Origin: Nocardia wallacei
Lineage (GTDB): Bacteria > Actinomycetota > Actinomycetes > Mycobacteriales > Mycobacteriaceae
Direction of reading: 5' to 3'
NCBI RefSeq assembly: GCF_014466955.1
Contig: NZ_AP023396.1
Coordinates: forward strand, 1,302,001 to 1,366,000
DNA: 64,000 nucleotides
The notes under the pieces are model-generated. The model had not been told where the DNA came from, made no database searches, and was given only the letters and a program-made list of their open reading frames with translations. Shown here in pieces: positions 1 through 8,252 of this stretch. Made by a program: the position numbers and the translations under genes. Numbering within the stretch: position 1 is the first letter of the stretch; the number at the start of each line of letters is the position of its first letter.

Positions 1-1190
1 GTGACTGGGAGACCATTCGCGAGCAGGTCCGGGAGCTGGCCGTGGCCGCGCCCGAGCGGTTCGACGCCGACGTACTGGCCGCGCTGCGGGCCGCCGAGCG
101 CGATCCGGCCGGGCTGACCGACGACCAGTACCTGGCGCTGGCGACCGCCGACGGCGCCGAACTGGACGCCATCGCCGCGCTGGCCGATCAGCTGCGCCGC
201 GACACCGTGGGCGACGACGTCACCTACATCGTCAACCGCAACATCAACTTCACCAACATCTGCTACACCGGCTGCCGCTTCTGCGCGTTCGCCCAGCGCA
301 AGGGTGACGCCGACGCGTTCTCGCTGTCCGCGGAGGAGGTCGCCGATCGAGCCTGGGAGGCTTACGTCGAGGGCGCCACCGAGGTCTGTATGCAGGGCGG
401 CATCGACCCGGATCTGCCGGTCACCGGGTACGCCGATCTGGTGCGGGCGGTGAAGAAGCGGGTGCCGTCGATGCATGTGCACGCGTTCAGCCCGATGGAG
501 GTGGCCAACGGCGTCGCCCGCAGCGGGCAGAGCATCCACGACTGGCTGTCGGCGCTGAAAGAGGCTGGGCTGGACACGATTCCGGGCACCGCCGCGGAGA
601 TCCTGGACGACGAGGTGCGCTGGGTGCTCACCAAGGGCAAGCTGCCCACCTCGGCCTGGATCGAAGTCGTCACCACCGCGCACAAACTCGGCATCCGCTC
701 CAGCTCGACCATGATGTACGGGCACGTCGACAGCCCGAAGCACTGGGTCGGGCATCTGCGGGTGCTGCGCGGGATCCAGGACGAGACAGGCGGTTTCACC
801 GAATTCGTGCTGCTGCCCTTCGTGCACCAGAGCGCCCCGCTGTATCTGGCCGGGGCCTCCCGCCCCGGCCCGACCATCCGCGACAACCGCGCCGCCCACG
901 CCCTGGCCCGCATCATGCTGCACGGCCGCATCGACAATATCCAGACCAGTTGGGTCAAACTGGGCACCAAGGGCACTCAGGTCATGCTCAACAGCGGCGC
1001 CAACGACCTCGGCGGCACCCTGATGGAGGAAACCATCTCGCGCATGGCCGGCTCCCAGCACGGCTCGGCGAAAACCGTCGCCGAACTCACCGACATCGCC
1101 ACCGGCATCGGCCGCCCCGCCCGCGAACGCACCACCCTCTACGGCAAACCCCCGCACCGCGCCCCCGCACTCTCCCTTCCGGTGGGGTGA
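1..1190 (+). CDS. fbiC: FbiC, CofH-type C-terminal half (partial, 5' end outside window)
   Basis: This is the end of the F420 biosynthesis enzyme that joins tyrosine to a ribityl-aminouracil to make the deazaflavin FO (7,8-didemethyl-8-hydroxy-5-deazariboflavin). The frame is open from base 3 and about 395 codons are visible. The radical-SAM cluster motif CxxxCxxC is seen as CYTGCRFC at 260-290, followed by CofH-family blocks such as [18 protein letters not shown] and [12 protein letters not shown]. In mycobacteria FbiC fuses the CofG and CofH halves in about 850 residues; the upstream half would lie before the window. The gene fits the F420-using lifestyle suggested by the PPOX gene at 9734. 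Identification is firm; only the N-terminal fusion is inferred. Confidence 0.95.
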   Translation, partial: DWETIREQVRELAVAAPERFDADVLAALRAAERDPAGLTDDQYLALATADGAELDAIAALADQLRRDTVGDDVTYIVNRNINFTNICYTGCRFCAFAQRKGDADAFSLSAEEVADRAWEAYVEGATEVCMQGGIDPDLPVTGYADLVRAVKKRVPSMHVHAFSPMEVANGVARSGQSIHDWLSALKEAGLDTIPGTAAEILDDEVRWVLTKGKLPTSAWIEVVTTAHKLGIRSSSTMMYGHVDSPKHWVGHLRVLRGIQDETGGFTEFVLLPFVHQSAPLYLAGASRPGPTIRDNRAAHALARIMLHGRIDNIQTSWVKLGTKGTQVMLNSGANDLGGTLMEETISRMAGSQHGSAKTVAELTDIATGIGRPARERTTLYGKPPHRAPALSLPVG

Positions 1191-1209
1191 GGCCGACTAC
1201 GATCGGGTC

Positions 1210-1824
1210 GTGACCGTGAGTTGGCAGAAGGCCCAACAGGAACCCGTGACATGGGAGGCGTTCCTGGACATCGACGAGGACTTCCGGCGTGAACTGGAAA
1301 TCGTCGACGGGTATGTGGTGCCCCGGGAACAGCGCGGTCGCGATCACCAGAAGGTGGGCACCCGCCTCTCGCTGGCACTGGAACGCGCCGCGGTGGACGA
1401 GATGCGCGGCAGCGACGGGTCGTGCTACGAGACCAACACCGAGGTCGATGTGTTGCTGTGGGAGGTGCCGCCGACCGCCCGCAAACCCGACGCGGTGCTG
1501 CATCGATGCCTGCCCGACTACGAGCAGTTGGGCGCGGAGCACTGTCTTGTCGTCGCCGAGGTGCTGTCCACCTGGTCCGAGCGCCGAGACCGGGTACACA
1601 AGATGGGCGACTACGCGGACGCCGGTATTCCGCATTACTGGCTGGTGAGCTTCGACAAGGTCGGAGCCCTGACGATCGAACGCTATGCGCTGTCCGACCG
1701 GAAGGGGCCGTACACCCACATCGGCACCTCGCATCGAGATATGGGCCCGGTGGCGGTGTCCGTGTCGGATCCTTTTCCGCTGCAGTTGCTTTGGGCCGAC
1801 CTGGAGGTCGGCCCAAAGCTGTAG
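1210..1824 (+). CDS. Uma2 family (DUF820) PD-(D/E)xK nuclease-fold protein
   Basis: This is a 204-residue soluble protein of the Uma2/DUF820 family, which has a restriction-endonuclease-like fold and an unknown cellular role. The visible family pattern is an N-terminal LEIVDGYVV strand, then KPDAVL (the PD of the core) near residue 95, VVAEVLS (the E of ExK-like) near 117, and the YADAGIPHYWLV block near 140, where Y-x2-AGIPxYW is typical. The length is normal. The GTG start is favoured because TACGAT (1198-1203) ends 6 bases upstream, fitting a leaderless transcript. It lies 19 bp after fbiC and is convergent with the MFS gene. DNA cleavage has not been shown for most members. Confidence 0.85.
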   Translation: MTVSWQKAQQEPVTWEAFLDIDEDFRRELEIVDGYVVPREQRGRDHQKVGTRLSLALERAAVDEMRGSDGSCYETNTEVDVLLWEVPPTARKPDAVLHRCLPDYEQLGAEHCLVVAEVLSTWSERRDRVHKMGDYADAGIPHYWLVSFDKVGALTIERYALSDRKGPYTHIGTSHRDMGPVAVSVSDPFPLQLLWADLEVGPKL

Positions 1825-1827
1825 GGC

Positions 1828-2982
1828 TCATACGAGAGCGGAGCGCCGGTCGCGGCGGAGCAGGTGGAGGGCGAGGGTTGCGCCTGCGAGGGTGAGGGCG
1901 GCGGCGAGGAGGGGGAGGGTGCGTAGGCCCGGGCCTTCGGCGATGGTCCAGCCGCCGAGGCGGCCTGCTATGGCCGCGGCTACCTGGTAGCCGGAGGCGT
2001 TGAGGGCGACGCCGAGGGTGGGGGCCGCGGCGGCGGCGCCGATGACGCGGGTCTGCATGCCGGGGATGACGGCGAAAGCCAGTGTGCCCAGGACGAATAC
2101 CAGGACGGCGGCCGCCGCGGGGCTTTCGCCGGCCGCCCAGAACAGCACGAGGGCGGCGGCCAGGGCGGTGAGCAGTCCGGTCAGGGCGGGCAGCAGCGCG
2201 CGGTCGGCCAGCCAGCCGCCGAACTGGTTGCCGACGACCGCTCCCGCGCCGTAGACCAGCAGCAGTACGGGGACGGCGGCCGCGCCGAAGCCCGCGACCT
2301 CGGTGAGCAGCGGCGCGATGTAGGTGAACACCGCGACCACGCCGAGGCTGCCCAGCGCGGTCAGGGCGATGCCGAGCAGCAGCTCCCGATCGGCCAGCAC
2401 CCGCAGTTCACCGAAGACCGAACCCGTTGCGGCCGGGGGCAATTCGGTGACGAACCGCAGCACCATCAGCAAACCCAGCGCGGCGCAGGTCGCGACCACG
2501 GCGAAGGTGGCCCGCCAGCCCAGGTGCTGCCCGATCAGGGTGCCGATCGGCGTGCCGAGCACCAGACCCAGGTTCATCCCGAGCGCGACCCGCGCGATCG
2601 CCGAGGCCGCCTTGCCCTCGGGCGCGTTGCGCACCGCCGTGGCGATCGCGACCGCGAAGAAGGTGGCCACGATCAATCCCGCCGCGAACCGGGTGACGAC
2701 CAGCACCGGATAGTTCGGCGCCACCGCCGAACCGAGATTCGCCAGCACCGCGAAGCCCACCAGCCCCGGCACCAGGCGCCGCCGCGGGACCCACGCGGTC
2801 AGCACCGTGAGCACCGGTCCGCCCACGATCATGCCCAGCGCATAGGCCGTCACCAGCAGGCCCGCCGAGGACACGGGGACCGTGAGGTCGCCCGCCACGT
2901 CGGGCAGGATCCCGGCGATCGCGAATTCACCGGTCGTGAGGCCGAAGACGACCAGCATCAGAGACAGCAAGGGGAGTCGCAT
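1828..2982 (-). CDS. MFS drug/sugar efflux transporter (AraJ/Cmx-like)
   Basis: A 384-residue major facilitator with about 12 hydrophobic segments, beginning LPLLSLMLVVFGLTTGEFAIAG, which resembles the DHA1 group (AraJ, chloramphenicol exporters). It probably exports a small toxic compound. GTG (2988) and ATG (2982) are both possible starts. ATG is preferred because GGAG lies 5 bases before it. It is transcribed divergently from the MarR gene at 3062, with a shared 79-bp control region holding an inverted repeat, so repression by that MarR protein is likely. The 3' end is 3 bp from the Uma2 gene. Substrate cannot be told from sequence. Confidence 0.9.
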   Translation of the reverse strand: MRLPLLSLMLVVFGLTTGEFAIAGILPDVAGDLTVPVSSAGLLVTAYALGMIVGGPVLTVLTAWVPRRRLVPGLVGFAVLANLGSAVAPNYPVLVVTRFAAGLIVATFFAVAIATAVRNAPEGKAASAIARVALGMNLGLVLGTPIGTLIGQHLGWRATFAVVATCAALGLLMVLRFVTELPPAATGSVFGELRVLADRELLLGIALTALGSLGVVAVFTYIAPLLTEVAGFGAAAVPVLLLVYGAGAVVGNQFGGWLADRALLPALTGLLTALAAALVLFWAAGESPAAAAVLVFVLGTLAFAVIPGMQTRVIGAAAAAPTLGVALNASGYQVAAAIAGRLGGWTIAEGPGLRTLPLLAAALTLAGATLALHLLRRDRRSALV

Positions 2983-2999
2983 CACCACTCCAAGTAGTT

Positions 3000-3055
3000 A
3001 CAGCTCGAATAATTCGAACTATAACTATCACAGCTCGAATGATCCTGGCTACACT
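3000..3055. promoter_or_regulatory. MarR-type operator and marR promoter
   Basis: The intergenic region holds a 13-bp palindrome TCGAATAATTCGA (3005-3017) and an 11-bp direct repeat ACAGCTCGAAT at 3000-3010 and 3030-3040, 30 bp apart, about three helical turns. TACACT (3050-3055) ends 6 bases before the marR ATG and is a good -10 for a leaderless transcript. The placement between a MarR gene and a divergent MFS gene suggests autoregulation and control of efflux. Binding is inferred. Confidence 0.7.
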
Positions 3056-3061
3056 CGTGTC

Positions 3062-3532
3062 ATGACCCGGCCGGAGACCACGCCGAAACCGCCCGTGGAC
3101 ACCGAGATCGATCGCGACGTGTGCCGGCTGGTGCACTCGTTCACCCGGCGCCTCGATGTCCATGTCCGGCGCGTCGCCGAGCAACTCGGGCTGACCCCGT
3201 CGCAGGTCATCGCCCTGCGCGAGCTGTCGGAACCGATCACCGCCCGGGAGTTGGCCGTCCGAATGACGTGCGAGCCCTCGAATGCCACCTTCGTGCTCGA
3301 TAGGCTGGAGGCGCAGGGACTCGTCGAGCGCAAACCGCACCCCAGCGACCGGCGCGCCAAGCGGATCGAGCTGACCTCCGCCGGGCACGACAGCCGCGCG
3401 GCCGTGCTCGCCAGGCTCGGGACGGGATCACCGCTGACCTCGCTCACCGAGGAGCAGCAGCGGGAATTGCGCGAACTGCTGCGGATGTTGGTATCGGCGG
3501 TGGAAACCGATCCGGCCGAACAGGATTCGTGA
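3062..3532 (+). CDS. MarR family transcriptional regulator
   Basis: A 156-residue winged-helix regulator. Residues 20-120 carry the MarR core: LTPSQVIALREL, then the recognition region MTCEPSNATFVLDRLEAQGLVER and the wing KPHPSDRRAKRIELTSAG. The ATG at 3062 is chosen because the region upstream is promoter and operator sequence and TACACT lies 6 bases before it; a longer open frame starting at 2882 runs through the operator and is not credible. It probably represses itself and the divergent MFS exporter, released by a small phenolic or hydrophobic ligand as is usual in this family. The ligand is unknown. Confidence 0.9.
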   Translation: MTRPETTPKPPVDTEIDRDVCRLVHSFTRRLDVHVRRVAEQLGLTPSQVIALRELSEPITARELAVRMTCEPSNATFVLDRLEAQGLVERKPHPSDRRAKRIELTSAGHDSRAAVLARLGTGSPLTSLTEEQQRELRELLRMLVSAVETDPAEQDS

Positions 3533-3596
3533 TCGGAGCGGCAGTGCTCCCACCAGGGGCGCTCCGGGCGCCGCGGCGACGCGGTACGCCTCGAAG

Positions 3597-3615
3597 TTAG
3601 GCAAGGCTGACCAGT
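3597..3615. promoter_or_regulatory. Candidate IdeR/DtxR iron box upstream of ferredoxin
   Basis: TTAGGCAAGGCTGACCAGT matches the DtxR/IdeR consensus (TTAGGTTAGGCTAACCTAA) at about 14 of 19 positions, including the left TTAGG, the central AGGCT and the ACC of the right arm. It lies about 80-100 bases before the ferredoxin start, upstream of a possible -10 TACTGT (3637-3642). The right arm is weak, so iron control is only a candidate. Confidence 0.4.
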
Positions 3616-3695
3616 AGTAATGTAGGAGCGCCGGGATACTGTTGCGCGGGCGGAAGTATCCCCGCATGGCAAGGACCCAGACTAGGAGAGCGGCA

Positions 3696-4019
3696 GTGCC
3701 GTACATCATCGCTGAACCGTGCGTTGACGTGAAGGACAAGGCGTGCATCGAGGAATGCCCCGTGGACTGCATCTACGAGGGCAACCGCATGCTGTACATC
3801 CATCCCGACGAGTGCGTGGACTGTGGTGCGTGTGAGCCGGTGTGCCCGGTCGAGGCCATCTTCTACGAGGACGACACCCCGGACCAGTGGACCGGATACG
3901 TCAACGCCAACGTCGACTTCTTCGACGATCTGGGTTCACCCGGCGGCGCGACGAAGGTCGGCAAGGTCGACTACGATCCGCCGTTCATCAAGGAACTGCC
4001 GCCGATGGCGAGCGAGTAG
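3696..4019 (+). CDS. fdxC: 7Fe ferredoxin (FdxC/FdxA type)
   Basis: A 107-residue electron carrier with one [3Fe-4S] and one [4Fe-4S] cluster. The cysteine pattern is visible: CVDVKDKACIEECPVDC near residues 9-25 and CVDCGACEPVCP near 40-51. Length and the acidic C-terminal half match the seven-iron ferredoxins of actinobacteria. The start is GTG at 3696, since GGAG (3685-3688) is 7 bases upstream and VPYIIAEPC is the usual N-terminus; an upstream ATG at 3666 would add a non-conserved tail. It sits 6 bp before dapC as in M. tuberculosis (Rv1177-Rv1178), hence the symbol. Partner enzymes are unknown. Confidence 0.92.
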   Translation: MPYIIAEPCVDVKDKACIEECPVDCIYEGNRMLYIHPDECVDCGACEPVCPVEAIFYEDDTPDQWTGYVNANVDFFDDLGSPGGATKVGKVDYDPPFIKELPPMASE

Positions 4020-4025
4020 CAGGCA

Positions 4026-5132
4026 TTGTTCGAGCGTGGCCGGGTCAGTGCGCTGCTACCCGATTTTCCTTGGGACACCATCGCTTCCGCGAAGGCGCGG
4101 GCGGCGGCCCACCCCGACGGCATCGTCGACCTGTCGGTGGGCACGCCGGTCGATCCGGTCGATTCGCTGATCCGGGCGGCGCTGGCCGCGGTGGCGGACG
4201 TGCCCGGCTACCCGACCACACACGGCACTCCCCAATTGCGCGCCGCGGCGGTCGACGCGCTGAAGCGGCGGTTCGGTATCACCGGGGTGGCGCCGGATGC
4301 CGTGCTGCCCGCGATCGGCACCAAGGAGTTGATCGCGGGGCTGCCGCGGCTGCTCGGCTTGGGCGCCGCCGATCTGGTGGTGATTCCCGAGGTGGCGTAC
4401 CCGACCTACGAGGTCGGCGCGCTGCTGGCGGGCACCCGCATCCTGCGTGCCGACGGGCTGACCCGGCTGGGTCCGGAGTCGCCGGCGCTGATCTTCCTGA
4501 ATTCGCCGTCCAATCCGACCGGCCGGGTGCTGGGAGTCGAGCACCTGCGCAAGGTGGTGAATTTCGCCCGCGAGCGCGGCGCGGTCGTCGCATCCGACGA
4601 GTGCTACCTGGGCCTGGCCTGGGACGAGCGCGCGGTGTCGATCCTCGATCCCGAGGTCTGCGACGGCGACCACACCGGTCTGCTGGCGATCCACTCGCTG
4701 TCGAAGACATCGAATCTGGCCAGCTATCGGGCCGGATTCGTGACCGGCGATCCGGCGCTGGTCCGCGAGTTGCTCGAGGTACGCAAGCACGCCGGGATGA
4801 TGGTGCCGTTCCCGGTGCAGTCCGCCATGACCGCCGCGCTCGGTGACGACGCGCACGAGGCCCGGCAGCGGGAGCTGTACCGCGCTCGCCGCGAGGTGTT
4901 GCGAAAAGCGTTGCAGCAGGCCGATTTCCGGATCGATCACTCACAGGCGGGCCTGTACCTGTGGTCCACCCGCGGCGAGAACTGCCGCACCACTCTGGAC
5001 TGGCTGGCCGAGCGCGGCATCCTCGCGGCCCCCGGCGACTTCTACGGGCCCACCGGTACCGAACATGTCCGCATCGCCCTGACCGCCACCGACGAACGCA
5101 TCGCCGCCGCCGCGCGACGCCTGACCGACTGA
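4026..5132 (+). CDS. dapC: N-succinyldiaminopimelate aminotransferase (DapC)
   Basis: A PLP enzyme of fold type I (368 residues) that transaminates N-succinyl-2-amino-6-ketopimelate in lysine/meso-DAP synthesis. The Schiff-base lysine is in SLSKTSNLASYRAGF near residue 227; the N-[SP]-PxNPTG motif is NSPSNPTGRVL near 160, and RIALTATDERI is the C-terminal arginine region. The start is TTG at 4026, 6 bp after fdxC; no better ATG/GTG exists before the conserved LLPDFPWDT. Translation is probably coupled to fdxC. The genes dapD (10106) and dapE (11098), which act just before and after it, are nearby. Assignment follows the Rv1178 neighbourhood. Confidence 0.88.
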   Translation: MFERGRVSALLPDFPWDTIASAKARAAAHPDGIVDLSVGTPVDPVDSLIRAALAAVADVPGYPTTHGTPQLRAAAVDALKRRFGITGVAPDAVLPAIGTKELIAGLPRLLGLGAADLVVIPEVAYPTYEVGALLAGTRILRADGLTRLGPESPALIFLNSPSNPTGRVLGVEHLRKVVNFARERGAVVASDECYLGLAWDERAVSILDPEVCDGDHTGLLAIHSLSKTSNLASYRAGFVTGDPALVRELLEVRKHAGMMVPFPVQSAMTAALGDDAHEARQRELYRARREVLRKALQQADFRIDHSQAGLYLWSTRGENCRTTLDWLAERGILAAPGDFYGPTGTEHVRIALTATDERIAAAARRLTD

Positions 5133-5140
5133 GGCCGTTC

Positions 5141-5599
5141 TCAGTCGCCCCGGACCGCGTGGACGAGGTGGACCAGCGGGTAGGGCCGACCTTCGGAGTC
5201 GGTCTCGGAGCGCCCGGTCACGACGAAGCCGTGGTGCAGATAGAAGCCGAGGGCCTGCGGGTTCTGCTCGTTGACATCGACGGTCAGGGACGGATAGCGG
5301 TCGAGGGCCGCGCGCAGCAGTGCCGACCCGACGCCGCTGCCGCGGTGTGCGTCATCGATGAACAGCATCTCGAGCTGGCCCGCTGCCAGTCCGGAGAAGC
5401 CGACGATCCCGCCGCCGCGGGTGGCGACCGTGAGTTCGACCGCGGGGAAGTAGTCGTCGGCCAGGTGCTGCTCGATGTCGGCGAAATCCTCCGGCGTCAG
5501 GAAGTCGTGGGTGGTCAGGACGGCGCTGCGCCAGACGTTCACCAACCTCGGGAACTCGGCGGGGCCCGCGCACGGTCGCAGCTCGATCTCGTCGCTCAC
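5141..5599 (-). CDS. GNAT N-acetyltransferase, YjaB-like
   Basis: A 152-residue acetyltransferase of the GNAT fold. The acetyl-CoA loop is seen as DDAHRGSGVGSALL near residue 85-100, and VNEQNPQALGFYLHHGFVVTGRSE gives the family's VNEQN and FY-GF-xxGR signatures. The sequence resembles E. coli YjaB over its full length (THDFLTPEDF, NEQN, SETDSEGRPYPL). The GTG at 5599 is chosen because the longer frame is a shadow and TACCAT (5612-5607) ends 7 bases upstream, fitting a leaderless message. The natural substrate is not known. It is convergent with dapC, 8 bp apart. Confidence 0.88.
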   Translation of the reverse strand: MSDEIELRPCAGPAEFPRLVNVWRSAVLTTHDFLTPEDFADIEQHLADDYFPAVELTVATRGGGIVGFSGLAAGQLEMLFIDDAHRGSGVGSALLRAALDRYPSLTVDVNEQNPQALGFYLHHGFVVTGRSETDSEGRPYPLVHLVHAVRGD

Positions 5600-5634
5600 G
5601 CAACGGATGGTAAGGGTTGCGGTCGAGCCGCCGC

Positions 5635-6501
5635 TCACACCAGCGGCATGCCCAGCCGGCGGCGCAGGCGCATGTCCGCGAGATAGGTGTTCAACGGGGC
5701 CGCGCGGATCACCGCGGGCAGGCGCGTCCACACCGCCGAGATCGCCTTCAGCACCAGGCGGAACCGGCGCTCGTCGCGGGCGGTCCAGGTCATGCCCATC
5801 TCGTCGCGCAGGTGCTGGGGTAGCAGGGCGGTCACGGTGAAGCGGTGGAAGCGGCCGAACACCACCGGCACCGGCCGCGGCGTCATGCGCAGATCGATCA
5901 GGTCGTCGAAGTAGCGGCGCACCGGCTCGTCGATGGTGCGCTGGGCCAGGTTCTCCTCCCAGTACCGGAAGAAGGCGGCCCGATCGGCGGGCCACATCTC
6001 CGGGCGCATCTGCAACGTGGTGCCCAGCCGGGCGCTGTAACGGTAGAACTCTTCCGCCAGTCCGGGTTCCATCGGTCCGCGCATGCGGGTGTAGAGGTCG
6101 TCGACGCCCCAGTACAGGCACGCCGCCACCCACAGCTGCAGCTTCGGGTCGAAGGCGTTGTACTTCACCGGCGCGCCCGGCTTCGAGTGCACCGGCCGGT
6201 GCGAGCCGTTGACCGCATCCCGATACGCCGCGCGGTCCGCGTCGGTGCCCATCCAGGCGACGGCGAGGTAAGTGAGGGTGGTGCGCAGCCGCTTGAGCGG
6301 GTGCAGCGTGACCTTGCCGCTGTCGACGGTGCTCTCCAGCACGCCGTAGCCCACCGGCGGGTGGCTGAGCTGCATGATCACGTTCGCGGCGCCACCGAGG
6401 AAGGCGGCGACGCCGTCGATGTGGTCGCGGACGGTTTCCGGGGTCAGGGTCGATTCCGGGCGGTCCGGCTCGTGGCCGGTGTCACGCAGGGCGGCGGTCA
6501 T
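5635..6501 (-). CDS. MpaB/DUF2236 family oxygenase, paralogue 1
   Basis: A 288-residue member of the oxygenase-MpaB (DUF2236, ER-bound latex-clearing/MpaB) family, heme- or metal-dependent proteins common and often duplicated in mycobacteria and nocardiae. Typical blocks are [30 protein letters not shown], the [29 protein letters not shown] region near 100-130 with its conserved histidine, and DERRF near the end. ATG at 6501 is chosen over GTG 6510 because the paralogue at 8126 starts at the equivalent ATG in a shared GTCGACGATGACC context, and AGGAG is too close to the GTG. It is divergent from the TetR gene. The substrate is unknown. Confidence 0.85.
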   Translation of the reverse strand: MTAALRDTGHEPDRPESTLTPETVRDHIDGVAAFLGGAANVIMQLSHPPVGYGVLESTVDSGKVTLHPLKRLRTTLTYLAVAWMGTDADRAAYRDAVNGSHRPVHSKPGAPVKYNAFDPKLQLWVAACLYWGVDDLYTRMRGPMEPGLAEEFYRYSARLGTTLQMRPEMWPADRAAFFRYWEENLAQRTIDEPVRRYFDDLIDLRMTPRPVPVVFGRFHRFTVTALLPQHLRDEMGMTWTARDERRFRLVLKAISAVWTRLPAVIRAAPLNTYLADMRLRRRLGMPLV

Positions 6502-6544
6502 CGTCGACACGTCTCCTAGATCTCGCTTCGCGCCCGGTGGGCGC

Positions 6545-6579
6545 GAGAAATGTGAGAAACTTAGGTTCTCACCTTCTCA
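6545..6579. promoter_or_regulatory. TetR operator candidate between MpaB-1 and tetR
   Basis: A perfect inverted repeat GTGAGAA-N7-TTCTCAC spans 6552-6572. Extra half-sites flank it: GAGAA at 6545-6549 and TTCTCA at 6574-6579. It lies in the 144-bp divergent promoter region between the MpaB-like gene and tetR. The same GTGAGAA half-site recurs upstream of the second MpaB gene at 8144-8150, so one regulator may serve both. Confidence 0.7.
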
Positions 6580-6645
6580 TCGAGTTGGCGGGGTGTCAAT
6601 GTGCGATGATTTCACTGTCATCGTGGCGAGCGGGAAGGGGAAGTC

Positions 6646-7275
6646 ATGGCCAAGCTGGCCAAACTGCTGCCGCTGGTGCGTGGGGCGGGTACCGACGGCA
6701 ACCAGGCCCAAGTGCTCGACGCGGCACTGCTGGCCTTTCTCGACTTCGGCATCAAGCGGACCAGCATGGTGGAGGTGGCCCGGCGCGGCGGGCTCTCGCT
6801 GGCCACACTGTATCGCCGTTTCGCGGGCAAATCCGACCTGATCCAGGCGGTCGGCCTGCGGCAGGCGCGGCAGTTCATCGACCGGGTGGACGCGGCCGTG
6901 CAGCAGCAGATCGACCGCGACGCCAGCGCCGAGGATCAGATCGTGGAGCTGTTCGTGGCCTTCCTCGACGGCCTGCGCGGCAACCGGCTGCTCGATCGGC
7001 TGCTGAAGACCGAGCCGGAGATCGTGCTGCCGTATCTGACCGTGCAGGGCGGCCCGGTGATCGAATTGGGCCGCGACTACCTGGCCGAGTTCATCGCCCG
7101 GCTGCAGGCGGAAGGCAAACTGCCGCAGTACGACCCGCAGCCGCTGGCCGAGATGATCGCGCGCACCTCACTGTCGATGGCGCTGACGCCGCAGACGGTC
7201 ATTCCGCTGGACGACGACGCGGCGCTGCGCCGATTCGCCCGCGAGCACGTGGTGCCGGGCTTCCGCATCCCCTAG
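6646..7275 (+). CDS. TetR family regulator of the MpaB pair
   Basis: A 209-residue repressor with an N-terminal HTH near residues 25-70 ([44 protein letters not shown], quoted here only as landmarks [11 protein letters not shown] and TLYRRFAGK) and a variable ligand domain. The ATG at 6646 is preceded by AGGGGAAGTC, a good ribosome site. It sits between two divergent/convergent MpaB-like genes whose promoters carry the same half-site, so it probably controls both. Its TAG stop overlaps the stop of MpaB-2 on the other strand in one CTAG tetramer (7272-7275). Confidence 0.88.
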   Translation: MAKLAKLLPLVRGAGTDGNQAQVLDAALLAFLDFGIKRTSMVEVARRGGLSLATLYRRFAGKSDLIQAVGLRQARQFIDRVDAAVQQQIDRDASAEDQIVELFVAFLDGLRGNRLLDRLLKTEPEIVLPYLTVQGGPVIELGRDYLAEFIARLQAEGKLPQYDPQPLAEMIARTSLSMALTPQTVIPLDDDAALRRFAREHVVPGFRIP

Positions 7276-8126
7276 ACCAAGGGCCGCCCGAGCCGCCGGC
7301 GGATGCGCAGGTCCAGCAGGAACGCGCTGATGGGGAACACCTTGACCGGCGTGGGCAGGCGCGCCTCCACCGCGCCGACGGTGCGCAACAGCCGGGCCAG
7401 TCGCCGCTCGTCGTGCTCGCTCCACTCCATGCCCATCTGTGCGCGCAGGTGCGGTGGCAGCAGACCGGCGACGACGAAGCGGTGAAACCGCCCGAACGCC
7501 AACTGGATCGGGCGCGGGAACATCTTCAGATCGATCAGGTCCTGGAAGTAGTCGCGCACGGGCGGGTCGATGGTCGTCCGCGCGAGATTCGCCGCCCAGT
7601 ACCGGTCGAACGCGGCCCGGTCGGGCGGCCACAGCTCCGGCGGCATCTGCAAGGTCGTCCCGAGCCGGGCGGCGTGCCGGTAGAAGGCGTCCGCCTCGGC
7701 GTCGGGCGTCGGGCCGTGCATCCGTTCGTGCAGATCGCGGGCGCCCCAGTAGAGACATGCCGCCACCCACAGCTGCAGGCGCGGATCGAAGGCGTTGTAC
7801 TTCACCGGACTGCTCGCGGTGGAACGCACCGGGCGGTGCGAGCGGTTGACGGCGTCGCGGTAGGCGGCGCGCTCGTCGTCGCTGCCCAGCAGGGCCACCG
7901 CCAGATAGGTGAGCGTCGTGCGGGTGCGCTTGATCGGGTGCACGAAGATCTTGCCGCTGTCGACGGTGCTCTCCATGACGCCGTACCCGACCGGCGGCGT
8001 GCTGAGCTGCATGATGACATTGGCCGCGGCGCCGAAGAAGGCTGCGGAACCGTCCAGGTGCCGGGTGATGTCGAAGCCGCGGTCCGGCGCCGGGTCGGGC
8101 GTCGTCGCGCGAAGCGGGCTGGTCAT
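7272..8126 (-). CDS. MpaB/DUF2236 family oxygenase, paralogue 2
   Basis: A 284-residue paralogue of the gene at 5635, closely similar along the whole length ([67 protein letters not shown]). The pair most likely arose by duplication, with the TetR gene now between the copies. The ATG at 8126 opens the conserved MTSPLR start in a GTCGACGATGACC context shared with paralogue 1. The family carries out oxidations in some fungi and includes bacterial heme oxygenases, but no substrate is known here. Its 3' end overlaps tetR by 4 bp tail to tail. Confidence 0.85.
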   Translation of the reverse strand: MTSPLRATTPDPAPDRGFDITRHLDGSAAFFGAAANVIMQLSTPPVGYGVMESTVDSGKIFVHPIKRTRTTLTYLAVALLGSDDERAAYRDAVNRSHRPVRSTASSPVKYNAFDPRLQLWVAACLYWGARDLHERMHGPTPDAEADAFYRHAARLGTTLQMPPELWPPDRAAFDRYWAANLARTTIDPPVRDYFQDLIDLKMFPRPIQLAFGRFHRFVVAGLLPPHLRAQMGMEWSEHDERRLARLLRTVGAVEARLPTPVKVFPISAFLLDLRIRRRLGRPLV

Positions 8127-8137
8127 CGTCGACCCCG

Positions 8138-8172
8138 TTCTTCGTGAGAAGGATGTATATCAACGCTCTCAC
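8138..8172. promoter_or_regulatory. Operator candidate upstream of MpaB-2
   Basis: GTGAGAA at 8144-8150 matches the half-site of the tetR/MpaB-1 operator. It is part of a short repeat TTCT-N5-AGAA (8138-8150), and TCTCAC follows at 8167-8172 as a second, inverted half-site 17 bases away. The spacing differs from the perfect operator at 6552-6572, so binding may be weaker. Confidence 0.5.
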
Positions 8173-8252
8173 CCACTCACGGCTGTGTCAACCGTCACAG
8201 GCGAAGATCCACGCGCCGACCGGGGCGGGTGCGGCATTGGTAGGTTTGGCGC

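Noticed and set aside
2882..3061. Longer start for the MarR gene
   Set aside because: The added 60 residues (Ser/Asn-rich) are translated operator and promoter DNA.
7272..7275. Frameshift or assembly error at the overlap of tetR and MpaB-2
   Set aside because: Both proteins have normal lengths and ends; the overlap is a shared CTAG stop.
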